Source: Gardnerella vaginalis
Lineage (GTDB): Bacteria; Actinomycetota; Actinomycetes; Actinomycetales; Bifidobacteriaceae
NCBI RefSeq assembly: GCF_040427915.1
Contig: NZ_JBETXJ010000002.1
Coordinates: 1,560,598-1,624,597, forward strand
DNA length: 64,000 bases
Direction: 5' to 3'
Positions 17,474 through 25,946 of this stretch are shown in pieces; within the stretch, counting starts at the first letter, position 1, and every line of letters starts with the position of its first letter. The notes below the pieces were generated by a model that saw only the letters and a program-made list of their open reading frames with translations, was not told where the DNA came from and did no database searches. The translations under genes and the position numbers were made by a program.

Positions 17474-18274
17474 ATGAAAAGCATAAGCCTATTTGAAGAT
17501 AAGAATTCGTTTTTAAACGGATTATCTGCAAAAACCAAACTTGCATACGTAATATGCGCTATAAGCACACCGGGTTTGCTTGGAGGCTATACTTCTTTCG
17601 CTATCTTTATTATTTTGAGCCTAATATTACTTGCAACATCAAGGGTCCTAGCAAAAATAAAAATTGTAATACAAGTTACTGGTTTTATTATTGTAACTAT
17701 TTTTATAGTTCAGACTTTCTTTAGATCGGGAAACTATACGATTTTATTCAAACTAGGACCTTTGATTGCTCGCAAAGAAGGTTTTGAAGTAGCAATGAAG
17801 ATTGTGTTAAATATATTAAATATTTCGTTTGCGTTCTGTGTTTTAACGCTTACAACTAAACCTTCCGATATGATGCAAGAGATGATACAAGCTGGTTTAC
17901 CACCTAAAATGGGCTATGTTTTTGTCTCGCTATTCCAGATCATTCCTCAAATAACACAGCAAACTTCGACTATTGTTGACGCACAAAGAAGCAGAGGATT
18001 GAAAACAAAAGGTTCTCTAATAACACGTTTCAAAGCTTTTTTGCCTCTAATATCCCCGATTATAATGTCTTCATTTATGAGTTCTAAAGAAAGAACTATA
18101 GCTTTAGAAGTTCGCGGATTTTCATGCAATAATCAAAAAACATTCATAAAACCATTTAAGCCAAGTAAATACAATACGCTATTTTTATGCGCTTGTTTAA
18201 TCGTAATAGTCGCATCTATTATTTACGCGTTACTCAATAATTTAGGATATATAGCATGGCAGCTATTCATATAG
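17474..18274 (+). CDS. ecfT: ECF transporter transmembrane (T) component
   Basis: A 266-residue EcfT. The N-terminal region (NGLSAKTKLAYVICA) leads into several helices. The two Ala-Arg-Gly-like coupling motifs that dock on the ATPases are seen as AQRSRGLKTKG (about 173-183) and ALEVRGFS (about 213-220). It overlaps the first ATPase gene by 19 bp. Confidence 0.9.
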   Translation: MKSISLFEDKNSFLNGLSAKTKLAYVICAISTPGLLGGYTSFAIFIILSLILLATSRVLAKIKIVIQVTGFIIVTIFIVQTFFRSGNYTILFKLGPLIARKEGFEVAMKIVLNILNISFAFCVLTLTTKPSDMMQEMIQAGLPPKMGYVFVSLFQIIPQITQQTSTIVDAQRSRGLKTKGSLITRFKAFLPLISPIIMSSFMSSKERTIALEVRGFSCNNQKTFIKPFKPSKYNTLFLCACLIVIVASIIYALLNNLGYIAWQLFI

Positions 18275-19110
18275 AGCACTTAAAATATCGCTATCCTTAT
18301 AGTAAAACTCTTGCACTCAATGACATTTCTTGCGATATTCATAAAGGCGAATTTATTGGAATAATAGGTGCTAATGGAGCTGGAAAATCAACCTTATCGC
18401 AAGCTATTTTAGGTCTTGTTCCCAATCTTTACCACGGAGCTTACGGCGGCAAAGTTGAGGTAGACGGTCTTAACGCAAAAACTACGCCAATAGATAGTCT
18501 TTGTAAAAAAGTTGGTTTAGTTTTCCAAAATCCTTTTAATCAAATTACTGGCTCTAAGCTTACTGTGTACGAAGAAATTGCGTTTGGGCTTGAAAATCTT
18601 GGTGTTGAACAAAACGAAATGCAAAATCGCGTAGAGAAAATCATGGAGATGCTTAACATTGCTCATCTTAAAGATTGTTCTCCATACGATTTATCTGGCG
18701 GTCAAATGCAGCGCATGTCTATTGCCGCTATTCTAGTTATGCAACCAGAAATAATAATTTTAGACGAGCCTACTTCGCAGCTTGATCCTAAAGGTTCGGA
18801 AGAGGTTTTTAAGTCTGTAGAATCCTTAAAAAATCAGGGTCAAACTATTATTATGGTTGAGCATAAAATGGAAAAAATCGCGCAATATAGCGACCGCGTA
18901 ATGCTTTTAAGCGAAGGAAAACTCGTTGATTTTGATACTCCGCAAAAAATCTTTTCTCGCGAAGACTTGGAAGAATATGGCGTAAATCCTCCTATTTATA
19001 CTCAAATTTGCAAAAAACTTTCGCTAAAAAGCGATAATGGCTTGTACCCAATAACTCTTGAGCAAACATCACGCATCTTAAGCTCGCACGAAGGGAATCG
19101 CTTATCATGA
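18256..19110 (+). CDS. ecfA: ECF transporter ATPase A
   Basis: A 284-residue ABC ATPase with canonical motifs: Walker A GANGAGKST (about 38-46), Q-loop VFQNPFNQITG, signature LSGGQMQRM, Walker B IIILDEPTSQLDP and H-loop His near 195 (MVEHKM). It pairs with the second ATPase, whose gene overlaps its stop by 4 bp (ATGA). Confidence 0.92.
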   Translation: MAAIHIEHLKYRYPYSKTLALNDISCDIHKGEFIGIIGANGAGKSTLSQAILGLVPNLYHGAYGGKVEVDGLNAKTTPIDSLCKKVGLVFQNPFNQITGSKLTVYEEIAFGLENLGVEQNEMQNRVEKIMEMLNIAHLKDCSPYDLSGGQMQRMSIAAILVMQPEIIILDEPTSQLDPKGSEEVFKSVESLKNQGQTIIMVEHKMEKIAQYSDRVMLLSEGKLVDFDTPQKIFSREDLEEYGVNPPIYTQICKKLSLKSDNGLYPITLEQTSRILSSHEGNRLS

Positions 19111-19916
19111 CTCCTACTATTGAAATACGAAATGTGTCTTTTTCTCATACTCCAACAACACAAATATTCGATGATCTCAATTTGTCTTTTGCACCTGGAG
19201 CATGCGCTATTGTTGGTCAAAATGGCACTGGAAAAACAACTTTACTAAAAATCCTTAGAGGACTTCTTACTCCGAAATCTGGAAGCGTTTTATTAAATGG
19301 TAAAGATATTGCAAAATGTAGTGTTCCATCTCTTGCTAAAGATATTGGCTTTGTATTCCAGAATCCAGATGACCAGATTTTTGAATCAACTGTTATACGC
19401 GAAGTAATGTTTGGACTTTTGAAAATTGGAATTGATAAAGATAAAGCATTGATTCAAGCAAAAGAAAGTCTGAAACTTGTAGGACTTTTAGATAAAAGCG
19501 AAGTAAATCCTTACGATTTAAGTCTTTGCGAAAGAAAAATGGTTTCTATTGCGTCAATTTTAGCAATGAATACGCAAGTTGTTATTTTAGATGAACCTAC
19601 AATCGCTCAGGATGATTGCGGAAAACGTTGTATTGAATCAATTATTAAACGCCTTGTTTTGCAAGGAAAAACTATTATAGCTGTTCTTCATGATATGAAT
19701 TTTGTGGCTCGAGTATTTAATCGCGTTGTTGTGCTTGCAAATGGTCGAATTCTTTTTGACGGTGCTGCGCGCGACGCTTTTAGGCGAGACGACATACTTT
19801 CTATTGCACAGCTCGATAAGCCAGATGTTGTGAAGCTGTGTGAGAAACTGGGTTATGAAGATACGTTCCTATCTGTTGAAGAATTTGTGAACTCGTATAA
19901 GCTGAAAAATTTGTGA
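19107..19916 (+). CDS. ecfA: ECF transporter ATPase A', degenerate signature
   Basis: A 269-residue ABC ATPase. Walker A is GQNGTGKTT (about 36-44), the Q-loop is VFQNPDDQIFE and Walker B is VVILDEPTIAQDD. The signature reads LSLCERKMV rather than LSGGQ, which would cripple one of the two composite ATP sites. The ATPase of the second ECF system (35056-35850) has the same loss (LSYSKRKFI), showing common descent. Last gene of the operon. Confidence 0.9.
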   Translation: MTPTIEIRNVSFSHTPTTQIFDDLNLSFAPGACAIVGQNGTGKTTLLKILRGLLTPKSGSVLLNGKDIAKCSVPSLAKDIGFVFQNPDDQIFESTVIREVMFGLLKIGIDKDKALIQAKESLKLVGLLDKSEVNPYDLSLCERKMVSIASILAMNTQVVILDEPTIAQDDCGKRCIESIIKRLVLQGKTIIAVLHDMNFVARVFNRVVVLANGRILFDGAARDAFRRDDILSIAQLDKPDVVKLCEKLGYEDTFLSVEEFVNSYKLKNL

Positions 19917-20069
19917 AGGATTATCGGTTGAAGAATTTGTGAAGGATTATCGTAAGCGAGTGAACAAACGAGCTACCCCGAATTTGTTTACTTATCCGGC
20001 ATGTTGGTAAACAAAACCAAGAACACTCCCCCGAATTTGTTTACTTACTGGCGCTTTGCACCAGCGCCA
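19908..20069. repeat. Small duplications and a stem-loop between convergent genes
   Basis: AATTTGTGAAGGATTATCG occurs at 19908-19926 and again at 19934-19952, the first copy spanning the end of ecfA'. CCCGAATTTGTTTACTTA occurs twice (near 19977 and 20030). A 7-bp stem (TGGCGCT at 20049 with AGCGCCA at 20063) lies just past the ABC exporter stop; it lacks a T-run and is only a weak terminator candidate. Confidence 0.75.
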
Positions 20070-20074
20070 TAACC

Positions 20075-21841
20075 TCACATAGACACAGTGTAAAGCGAGT
20101 AGAAGTAAGCCTTCTGATTCATAAGCTCCTCAAAGCTTCCGCGCTCAATAAGCTCGCCGCTTTTCATCACAAGAATCTCATCATATTGCTTAAGCGAATT
20201 AGCATCCAAGCGGTGAGTTACCACGAGTCGAATAATTCCTTGCAAATCCAAAATAGACTGCGTTACGTTCACGCTCGTCTCATTATCTAGCGCGCTCGTT
20301 GCCTCATCAACCAGCAGAATCTCGGACTTTTTAAGCAAGCTTCGCGCAATAGCAATACGCTGCTTTTCGCCGCCAGAAAGATGACTACCGTTCTCGCCGC
20401 ACTGATAATCCTTGCCTTTAGAAGCAATCAAATCATCCAAACCAGCCAAGTGAATCACGCGATCCACTTCCGCCTCCGGGAACGGCTTAAAAAGAGTAAT
20501 ATTATCTAAAATCGAAGCATCAAACATAAACACAGACTGCTGCATAAGAGTCGTCTTATCGTAAAGCGAACTCTTGCTCACATTGCTAAGCTCGTGATTA
20601 TCCAGCTGCACACTACCTTCATAATCCTTGTAATAGCCCATAAGCAGATTAATCAAACTACTCTTACCAGCACCAGAAGGTCCTACTATCGCGTAAGATT
20701 TTCCAGCTTGCAAAGTTAGACTTACGTTCTTCAATACTTTATGATCCGCGTCATAAGCGTACGAAACATCGCGCAAAACAACGCTTTTAATAGAATCGTC
20801 AATGATCTCGCCAGAATCTTCCTTAGCGTTACTCATATAATCAGCCATCTTGCTAATAAGCTTCTTAGCGCCCTTCATCTCGCCAAGCATTTGCGGAAGA
20901 GTTGCAATAGGCTGAAGCACGCCATTCATCAAATTAGTGAAAGCTAACACCATTCCAGCAGTAATAACACCAATATGAGCGTTAACCATCCAAGCACCAA
21001 TAAGCATCACGCCAAGCTGAGTCCCAAGACTTGAAATCGTGCCAAGAGCAGAAACAGTAGTCATAGTTTTTTCGCGAAGATTCTTAGTATGCTCAAGCTC
21101 CATCGACTGATTCTGATAACGGTTAATAACCTCTTGCTCCGCCTTAAAACTCTTAATAACCGAAACGCCGTTCAAAATATCCTTCGTTAAGGCTGTATAA
21201 GACTCGTTCGACTTAGAAACCTGCTCCTCGCGAGTGGCAATTTCGTTAGCTGTAAGAATCGAGCACGCCATAGGAAGCACGGAAATAATAAGAGCAATAA
21301 CAGTCAGCAGTGGACTATAGTAAATCATAAGAGCCAGAGAGCTTACAAGCATAAGAACGTCTTGAACAAAATCAAAAATCTTCTTCAAATACTTTTCTTG
21401 AATACGCTCGCAATCATTAGTAAGCACAGAAAGATATGTACCAGAATTCGCAAGCGAAAAATCACTATAACTCTTTTTTAAAAGCTTTTTAATAACAGAC
21501 TCTTTATACTGATTCATTGCTTTTTCAAGAAAGCGAGGATACGCGCTGCGCTTCAACGCAAAAATCATGGAAATTGCAAGCATAAAGGAAACTACAAGCA
21601 GCAAAATAGTAGTTAAAGAGAAGGATCCTTTACCAGCCATATAGTCGAAAATAATTTGCAAAATCCAAGAAATAGCAGTGAAAATCATAGACAAGGCAAT
21701 AAAAACTATCATAGAAAGAAAAGCTACAAGCTTGTTTTCTTTGAAAAATAGTTTTACGTAATTTTTTACGTCGGGATGTAGTTTAGATGATTGCTGATTT
21801 GCGGGCGATTGCTGATTTGCCGTATTGTCAGTTTTGTTCAT
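20075..21841 (-). CDS. ABC exporter, fused permease and ATPase
   Basis: A 588-residue half-transporter of the multidrug/lipid exporter type. Six transmembrane helices (about 40-315) precede the ATPase domain. That domain has Walker A GPSGAGKSS (about 393-401), Q-loop LMQQSVFMF, signature LSGGEKQRI, Walker B ILLVDEATSALD and H-loop VTHR. It stands alone and would work as a homodimer. The N-terminal 20 residues are Gln/Asn/Ser-rich with a repeated QQSPAN. Substrate unknown. GAGAGGTAG before the ATG supports the start. Confidence 0.88.
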   Translation of the reverse strand: MNKTDNTANQQSPANQQSSKLHPDVKNYVKLFFKENKLVAFLSMIVFIALSMIFTAISWILQIIFDYMAGKGSFSLTTILLLVVSFMLAISMIFALKRSAYPRFLEKAMNQYKESVIKKLLKKSYSDFSLANSGTYLSVLTNDCERIQEKYLKKIFDFVQDVLMLVSSLALMIYYSPLLTVIALIISVLPMACSILTANEIATREEQVSKSNESYTALTKDILNGVSVIKSFKAEQEVINRYQNQSMELEHTKNLREKTMTTVSALGTISSLGTQLGVMLIGAWMVNAHIGVITAGMVLAFTNLMNGVLQPIATLPQMLGEMKGAKKLISKMADYMSNAKEDSGEIIDDSIKSVVLRDVSYAYDADHKVLKNVSLTLQAGKSYAIVGPSGAGKSSLINLLMGYYKDYEGSVQLDNHELSNVSKSSLYDKTTLMQQSVFMFDASILDNITLFKPFPEAEVDRVIHLAGLDDLIASKGKDYQCGENGSHLSGGEKQRIAIARSLLKKSEILLVDEATSALDNETSVNVTQSILDLQGIIRLVVTHRLDANSLKQYDEILVMKSGELIERGSFEELMNQKAYFYSLYTVSM

Positions 21842-22048
21842 TCCAGCTACCTCTCACTTCCTTTGAATATTTCTTCTATTTATGCTATTCCCTATCTAAT
21901 AACATTTTCGTAGCTAGCATTTTCGATTCTGTTTTGCCGATTAGCCGTATACAAAACGTTGAAAGCTACATTATCATACTCATCCTGATTAATTACAATT
22001 ATCTACCGACAACACCTATAAACTCTTAAACACACTTATATGTAATAC

Positions 22049-22858
22049 TCAAATACGCAACGCTGCTTCAATACAAAGCTCAAGCGCATACGCTTTAGAA
22101 TCCCCACCCCAATTACGCTCATCATAATTTTCAACATCGTGCAACGTATCTGCAGTATAAAGAATCTCACCCCATACAATCCCGCGCATTTGCGCACAAG
22201 CCGCTAAAGCAGAACACTCCATTTCAACAACCGCGCATCCCTCCTGCTTACGATTAGCGACTTTCGTCTTAGTCTCACGGAAAAACCCATCCGTAGTCCA
22301 CGTCTTAACTTCATGATAAGGCAAATTATGCGCCTGCAAAGTTTGCAAAATAGCACGCCTCGAACGCTCTGAAACATCAACATAACGACTTGGAGGCAAA
22401 TAATGATAAGAAGTTCCCTCATCCCTTAAAGCTTTATACGGAACCAGGAAAACGTTTTCTGCATAATCAACTAGCGATCCGCAAGAACCAGCACTAACAA
22501 CTTCCCTAACACCGTAAGAAATCAACCAATCTAAGATCTGAACAGCGGCAGGAGCGCCAACTGGGGCCTGTACTAAGCAGATTTTTTGCGTTTCTTCCTC
22601 TACTTCGCTGTTTGTATTTTCTCCTACTTTTTTCTCTACTTTTTCTTCCAAAACATATATCGGGTATGCTTTAGTTGCAGATTCAAAATTTGCTACAATC
22701 GTAGCTTTCCTACTTAAAGCATACCGATCGATTTCATCGCCTAAGAAAGCAAAAACCGCTTTAGGTGGCAGCTGAACAGAAATATTATCGTGATTTGGCA
22801 TTAAAACTGCGCTTTTATCGGAATCATACTCTAAAATCGGCAAATCATATTCTGTCAT
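22049..22858 (-). CDS. udp: Uridine phosphorylase-like nucleoside phosphorylase
   Basis: A 269-residue member of the PNP/UDP phosphorylase family. Conserved blocks are VSAGSCGSL (about 149-157, phosphate/ribose site), the VEMECSALAACAQMRG helix (about 216-231, ribose 2'-OH contact through Met-Glu) and the late YTADTLHD. This set fits uridine phosphorylase better than purine enzymes. An acidic insertion (EEKVEKKVGENTNSEVEEE, about 70-90) is unusual. The start at 22858 is chosen for the AAGGAG 8 bp upstream; the in-frame ATG at 22879 has none. It releases ribose-1-phosphate and base, in keeping with the nucleoside uptake genes elsewhere in the window. Confidence 0.85.
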   Translation of the reverse strand: MTEYDLPILEYDSDKSAVLMPNHDNISVQLPPKAVFAFLGDEIDRYALSRKATIVANFESATKAYPIYVLEEKVEKKVGENTNSEVEEETQKICLVQAPVGAPAAVQILDWLISYGVREVVSAGSCGSLVDYAENVFLVPYKALRDEGTSYHYLPPSRYVDVSERSRRAILQTLQAHNLPYHEVKTWTTDGFFRETKTKVANRKQEGCAVVEMECSALAACAQMRGIVWGEILYTADTLHDVENYDERNWGGDSKAYALELCIEAALRI

Positions 22859-23052
22859 ATAATCAGCTCCTTCATACAATCAGCCCCGTCCTACAAGCCA
22901 TTCAATTTTACATACCATCATTCGCATTATCGCACAAAAATCACAAATCAGCCAAACACAGCAAATTCGCACTTAATGGCTACTGGAGCCAAACAGAGAC
23001 ACTCGCGCAAGACAAGGAGTACATATCAAGAACTAGCAAACACAAATCAAGT

Positions 23053-23081
23053 TTGACAAACACAAATCCATTCGCTATAGT
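23053..23081 (+). promoter_or_regulatory. Sigma-A-type promoter of the cysK leader
   Basis: A consensus TTGACA (23053-23058), a 17-bp spacer and TATAGT (23076-23081). Transcription should start near 23088, about 32 nt before the leader peptide start. It is among the best-matching promoters in the window. Confidence 0.85.
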
Positions 23082-23119
23082 CTTCACTTATCACCATTTC
23101 GACGAGTAAAGGAGTGCGC

Positions 23120-23206
23120 ATGTATCATACAAATATGATGACAAATTGTTGTTGTAACTTATGCTGTTGCGCATTTCTTAATCGAAATGATGTTTGCAAG
23201 CACTAA
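23120..23206 (+). CDS. Cysteine-rich leader peptide of cysK
   Basis: A 28-codon ORF. Residues 10-12 and 15-17 are each three consecutive cysteines, and a seventh is at 26. AAAGGAG is 6 bp before the ATG, a near-ideal ribosome site. It lies between a consensus promoter and an intrinsic terminator, followed by cysteine synthase and serine acetyltransferase genes. The arrangement is that of an amino-acid attenuator: scarcity of charged tRNA-Cys would stall the ribosome on the cysteine codons and change folding downstream. Polycysteine leader ORFs upstream of sulfur genes are known from mycobacteria; this one pairs with a factor-independent terminator. The peptide itself need have no other function. 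Confidence 0.85.
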   Translation: MYHTNMMTNCCCNLCCCAFLNRNDVCKH

Positions 23207-23297
23207 GTATGCATAACATCTAGCCTGTGCTAAAAGCATCTACGTTAAAACACAGCGAATTACGATTCAAGAAACAGCGCGCTGTTTCTTTTTTTTT
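23189..23297 (+). terminator. Attenuator: alternative stems and terminator before cysK
   Basis: A self-complementary stem centred at 23279/23280 (GAAACAGC pairing with GCTGTTTC) is followed by nine T residues (23289-23297), a strong intrinsic terminator 200 nt before cysK. Competing pairings are visible. GATGTT (23189-23194), next to the last Cys codon, pairs with AACATC (23215-23220). ACAGCG (23252-23257) can pair with CGCTGT (23280-23285), which would open the terminator stem. Bases 23298-23498 are an A-rich leader ending in the cysK ribosome site AAGGGGA. Confidence 0.8.
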
Positions 23298-23498
23298 ATG
23301 CCAAAAATCGAATATAAAACGTTAAAAAGATAACAATTTAATACGTGTTAAATATTAAAACGAATAAATGGCATTTTTAGAAACAAATAATAAAACAATA
23401 GTCGCTTTATTAATAAAAATTATTTTTAAAAATTAAAAACAAATTAAACAAAACAAAAAAAAAACAAGTAAAACAACAAACAAGTAAGGGGAAATATT

Positions 23499-24431
23499 AT
23501 GTCTAATATCTACAAGTCCGTGCAAGAACTCGTAGGTAACACTCCACTTATGGAGCTTACGCACATTGAAAAAGAGTACAATCTAGCAGCAAAAATCCTG
23601 GTAAAACTCGAATACTTTAACCCAGCAGGCTCTGTAAAAGACCGCATTGCAAAGCAGATGATTGAAGAAGCAGAAGACGCAGGAACAATTAAACCAGGCT
23701 CAGTAATTGTTGAGCCAACTTCTGGAAATACTGGCATTGGTCTTTCAATGATTGCTCAAACAAAAGGATACAAAAGCATTATTGTGATGCCAGAAAGCAT
23801 GTCTATTGAACGACGAAAACTCATGAAAGCATACGGCGCCGAACTCGTACTCACCCCTGCTGCAGAAGGAATGAAAGGCGCAATTGCCAAAGCGAAAGAA
23901 ATAGTTGAAAACACGCCAAACGCGTGGACTCCGGGACAGTTTACCAATCAAGCAAATGTGCACGCACACTACAACACAACTGGTCCAGAAATTTGGCAAG
24001 ACACTGACGGAAACGTGGATATTCTAATTGCCGGCGTTGGAACAGGCGGCACAATAACTGGTACAGGAACATACTTAAAAGAACAAAATCCTCAGCTTGA
24101 AGTAATCGCAGTAGAACCAGCAGACTCTCCTGTGCTCGCAGGCGGCAAGCCAGGAGCGCACAAGATTCAAGGAATCGGCGCAGGATTCGTGCCAGATGTG
24201 CTCAACAAAAACATTTACGATCGCATTGTTCACGTAACAAATGAAGACGCAATCGAAAATGGCAAGCTTATAAGCAAAAAAGAAGGCGTTCTTGTAGGTA
24301 TTTCTTCTGGAGCTGCAATTTGGACAGCAATCCAAGAAGCAAAAAGAGAAGAAAATAGTGGCAAAACCATAGTTGCAATACTGCCAGATTCAGGAGATCG
24401 ATACTTGTCTACCGCATTATTTGAAGACTAA
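23499..24431 (+). CDS. cysK: Cysteine synthase A (O-acetylserine sulfhydrylase)
   Basis: A 310-residue PLP enzyme that makes cysteine from O-acetylserine and sulfide. The PLP lysine is Lys47 in NPAGSVKDRIA. The substrate loop TSGNTGIG (about 74-81), the phosphate-binding GTGGTITG (about 181-188) and the C-terminal serine near PDSGDRYLST are intact. It forms a cysteine operon with cysE 128 bp downstream and is governed by the leader attenuator. Confidence 0.96.
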   Translation: MSNIYKSVQELVGNTPLMELTHIEKEYNLAAKILVKLEYFNPAGSVKDRIAKQMIEEAEDAGTIKPGSVIVEPTSGNTGIGLSMIAQTKGYKSIIVMPESMSIERRKLMKAYGAELVLTPAAEGMKGAIAKAKEIVENTPNAWTPGQFTNQANVHAHYNTTGPEIWQDTDGNVDILIAGVGTGGTITGTGTYLKEQNPQLEVIAVEPADSPVLAGGKPGAHKIQGIGAGFVPDVLNKNIYDRIVHVTNEDAIENGKLISKKEGVLVGISSGAAIWTAIQEAKREENSGKTIVAILPDSGDRYLSTALFED

Positions 24432-24558
24432 ATACATTTAGGTGTACTACTTTAAATACGCAAGTTTTGATTAAATAATAAATGAATAATAAATAACATT
24501 ATTAGATAATGATCAAAACTATAAAATAAAGAAAATAGCAAAATAACGGGAGAAATGT

Positions 24559-25416
24559 ATGAATGATCGCCTTGATCTTATAAATCAACTGAACTCAATT
24601 CACGATTCAGACATAAGACAAGCTACATTCATACCTAATTACCGAAATATTATTGCGCTCATACATGCGACTCAGGTGTTACTTTTGCCTGAGTTGCATG
24701 TGCGCAATGAAAGCAACGATTCTACACAACTCAATGATAGTTTGAATACTGATAATAGTTTGAATACCGTTGCTTCGAACGCATTAGACACTATAGAACG
24801 CATTATATTTCACGAACTTCAATGCTACACAAGCAACACAATTAAAATTCGAGAAACTTGCAATCAATTTATAAATACTCTTCCTACAATTAAAAAGTTA
24901 CTTTTAACAGATATTCAAGCCATATACGAAGGCGATCCTGCTTGCACAAGCAAAGTAGAAGTCACACTCGCATACCCTGGTTTTTATGCAATGCTTATTC
25001 ACCGAACAGCTCACGCACTCTACGAACTTAACGTGCCGCTAATTCCTAGACTTATGAGCGAATATGCACACAGAAAAACTGGAATCGACATTCATCCAGG
25101 AGCAAAAATTGGCGCATATTTTTGCATTGATCACGGAACTGGCATTGTAATTGGCGAAACAACTGTAATCGGCGAGCATGTTAAGCTTTACCAAGGCGTA
25201 ACGCTGGGTGCAAAAAGTTTTGCGCTAGACGAGGATGGAAATCCTATAAAAGGCGGAAAGCGGCATCCAAATATTGGAAATAATGTTGTAATTTACGCAA
25301 ACGCAACAATCTTGGGCGGAGAAACCACAATAGGAAGCGGAAGTATAATCGCAGCAAACGCGTGGATTAACCGCAGTATTCCTGCAAACACAACCTACCA
25401 CTTCCCTAAAGCCTAA
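24559..25416 (+). CDS. cysE: Serine O-acetyltransferase
   Basis: A 285-residue left-handed beta-helix acyltransferase that makes O-acetylserine from serine and acetyl-CoA. The N-terminal helical domain leads to the hexapeptide region with DIHPGAKIGAYFCIDHGTGIVIGETTVIG, containing the catalytic Asp-His pairs, and GVTLGAKSF. The conserved C-terminal ILGG-TTIGSGSIIAANAW is followed by a short tail that could fit CysK. An extra Asn/Thr/Ser-rich insertion (about 50-75) is unusual. ACGGGAG lies before the ATG. It supplies the substrate of the upstream cysK product. Confidence 0.94.
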   Translation: MNDRLDLINQLNSIHDSDIRQATFIPNYRNIIALIHATQVLLLPELHVRNESNDSTQLNDSLNTDNSLNTVASNALDTIERIIFHELQCYTSNTIKIRETCNQFINTLPTIKKLLLTDIQAIYEGDPACTSKVEVTLAYPGFYAMLIHRTAHALYELNVPLIPRLMSEYAHRKTGIDIHPGAKIGAYFCIDHGTGIVIGETTVIGEHVKLYQGVTLGAKSFALDEDGNPIKGGKRHPNIGNNVVIYANATILGGETTIGSGSIIAANAWINRSIPANTTYHFPKA

Positions 25417-25423
25417 TACACAA

Positions 25424-25846
25424 TCATGCTCTGTCTTTTATAAAACCGCAGCACTCGATTTCTGATAACTCAATAAAACCAGCAGATTTATAAAAAGCAA
25501 TAGTTTTTTCAGTACAATCCGTTGTTAATTGAATTTGACGAACATTAGGGTAAAAATCCACAATCGCATTTAACAAGGCAGAGCCTATCCCCTGCCTTTG
25601 ATACTCCGGCAAAACAAGAATATCCTGAATAAGAACAACCGTATATCCGTCACCAACAGCTCTAGCAATTCCAACTAGCTCATCATTTTTATACGCAGCT
25701 AAAACCTTGAGTGAATTGTTAAAGCCATTTTCTAAAGCAACTAAATCATCTGTATACGAAGACCAACCAACAGAATCATATAGTCTTAAAATATCTTTGC
25801 TATTATATTTTTCGTACTCTTTTATTTGAACATCTGCTAGATTCAT
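25424..25846 (-). CDS. GNAT family N-acetyltransferase
   Basis: A 140-residue GNAT. The acetyl-CoA pyrophosphate loop is QRQGIGSALLNA (about 86-97), preceded by the strand VVLIQDILVLPEY. Small, single-domain; the substrate cannot be told. It converges on cysE with 7 bp between them. GAGGTG precedes the ATG. Confidence 0.88.
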   Translation of the reverse strand: MNLADVQIKEYEKYNSKDILRLYDSVGWSSYTDDLVALENGFNNSLKVLAAYKNDELVGIARAVGDGYTVVLIQDILVLPEYQRQGIGSALLNAIVDFYPNVRQIQLTTDCTEKTIAFYKSAGFIELSEIECCGFIKDRA

Positions 25847-25946
25847 TTACAATAACACCTCGCAAAATATAACAAAAGTGCGCGATCTAAAACGTAAAAA
25901 CGGAAGAACGCGCACTAATAATAATACTTAACAAAAGCTACAACAG

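Noticed and set aside
22765..23109. 114-codon plus-strand ORF running into the cysK promoter
   Set aside because: Lies largely antisense to the uridine phosphorylase gene, covers the consensus promoter, and has no ribosome site.
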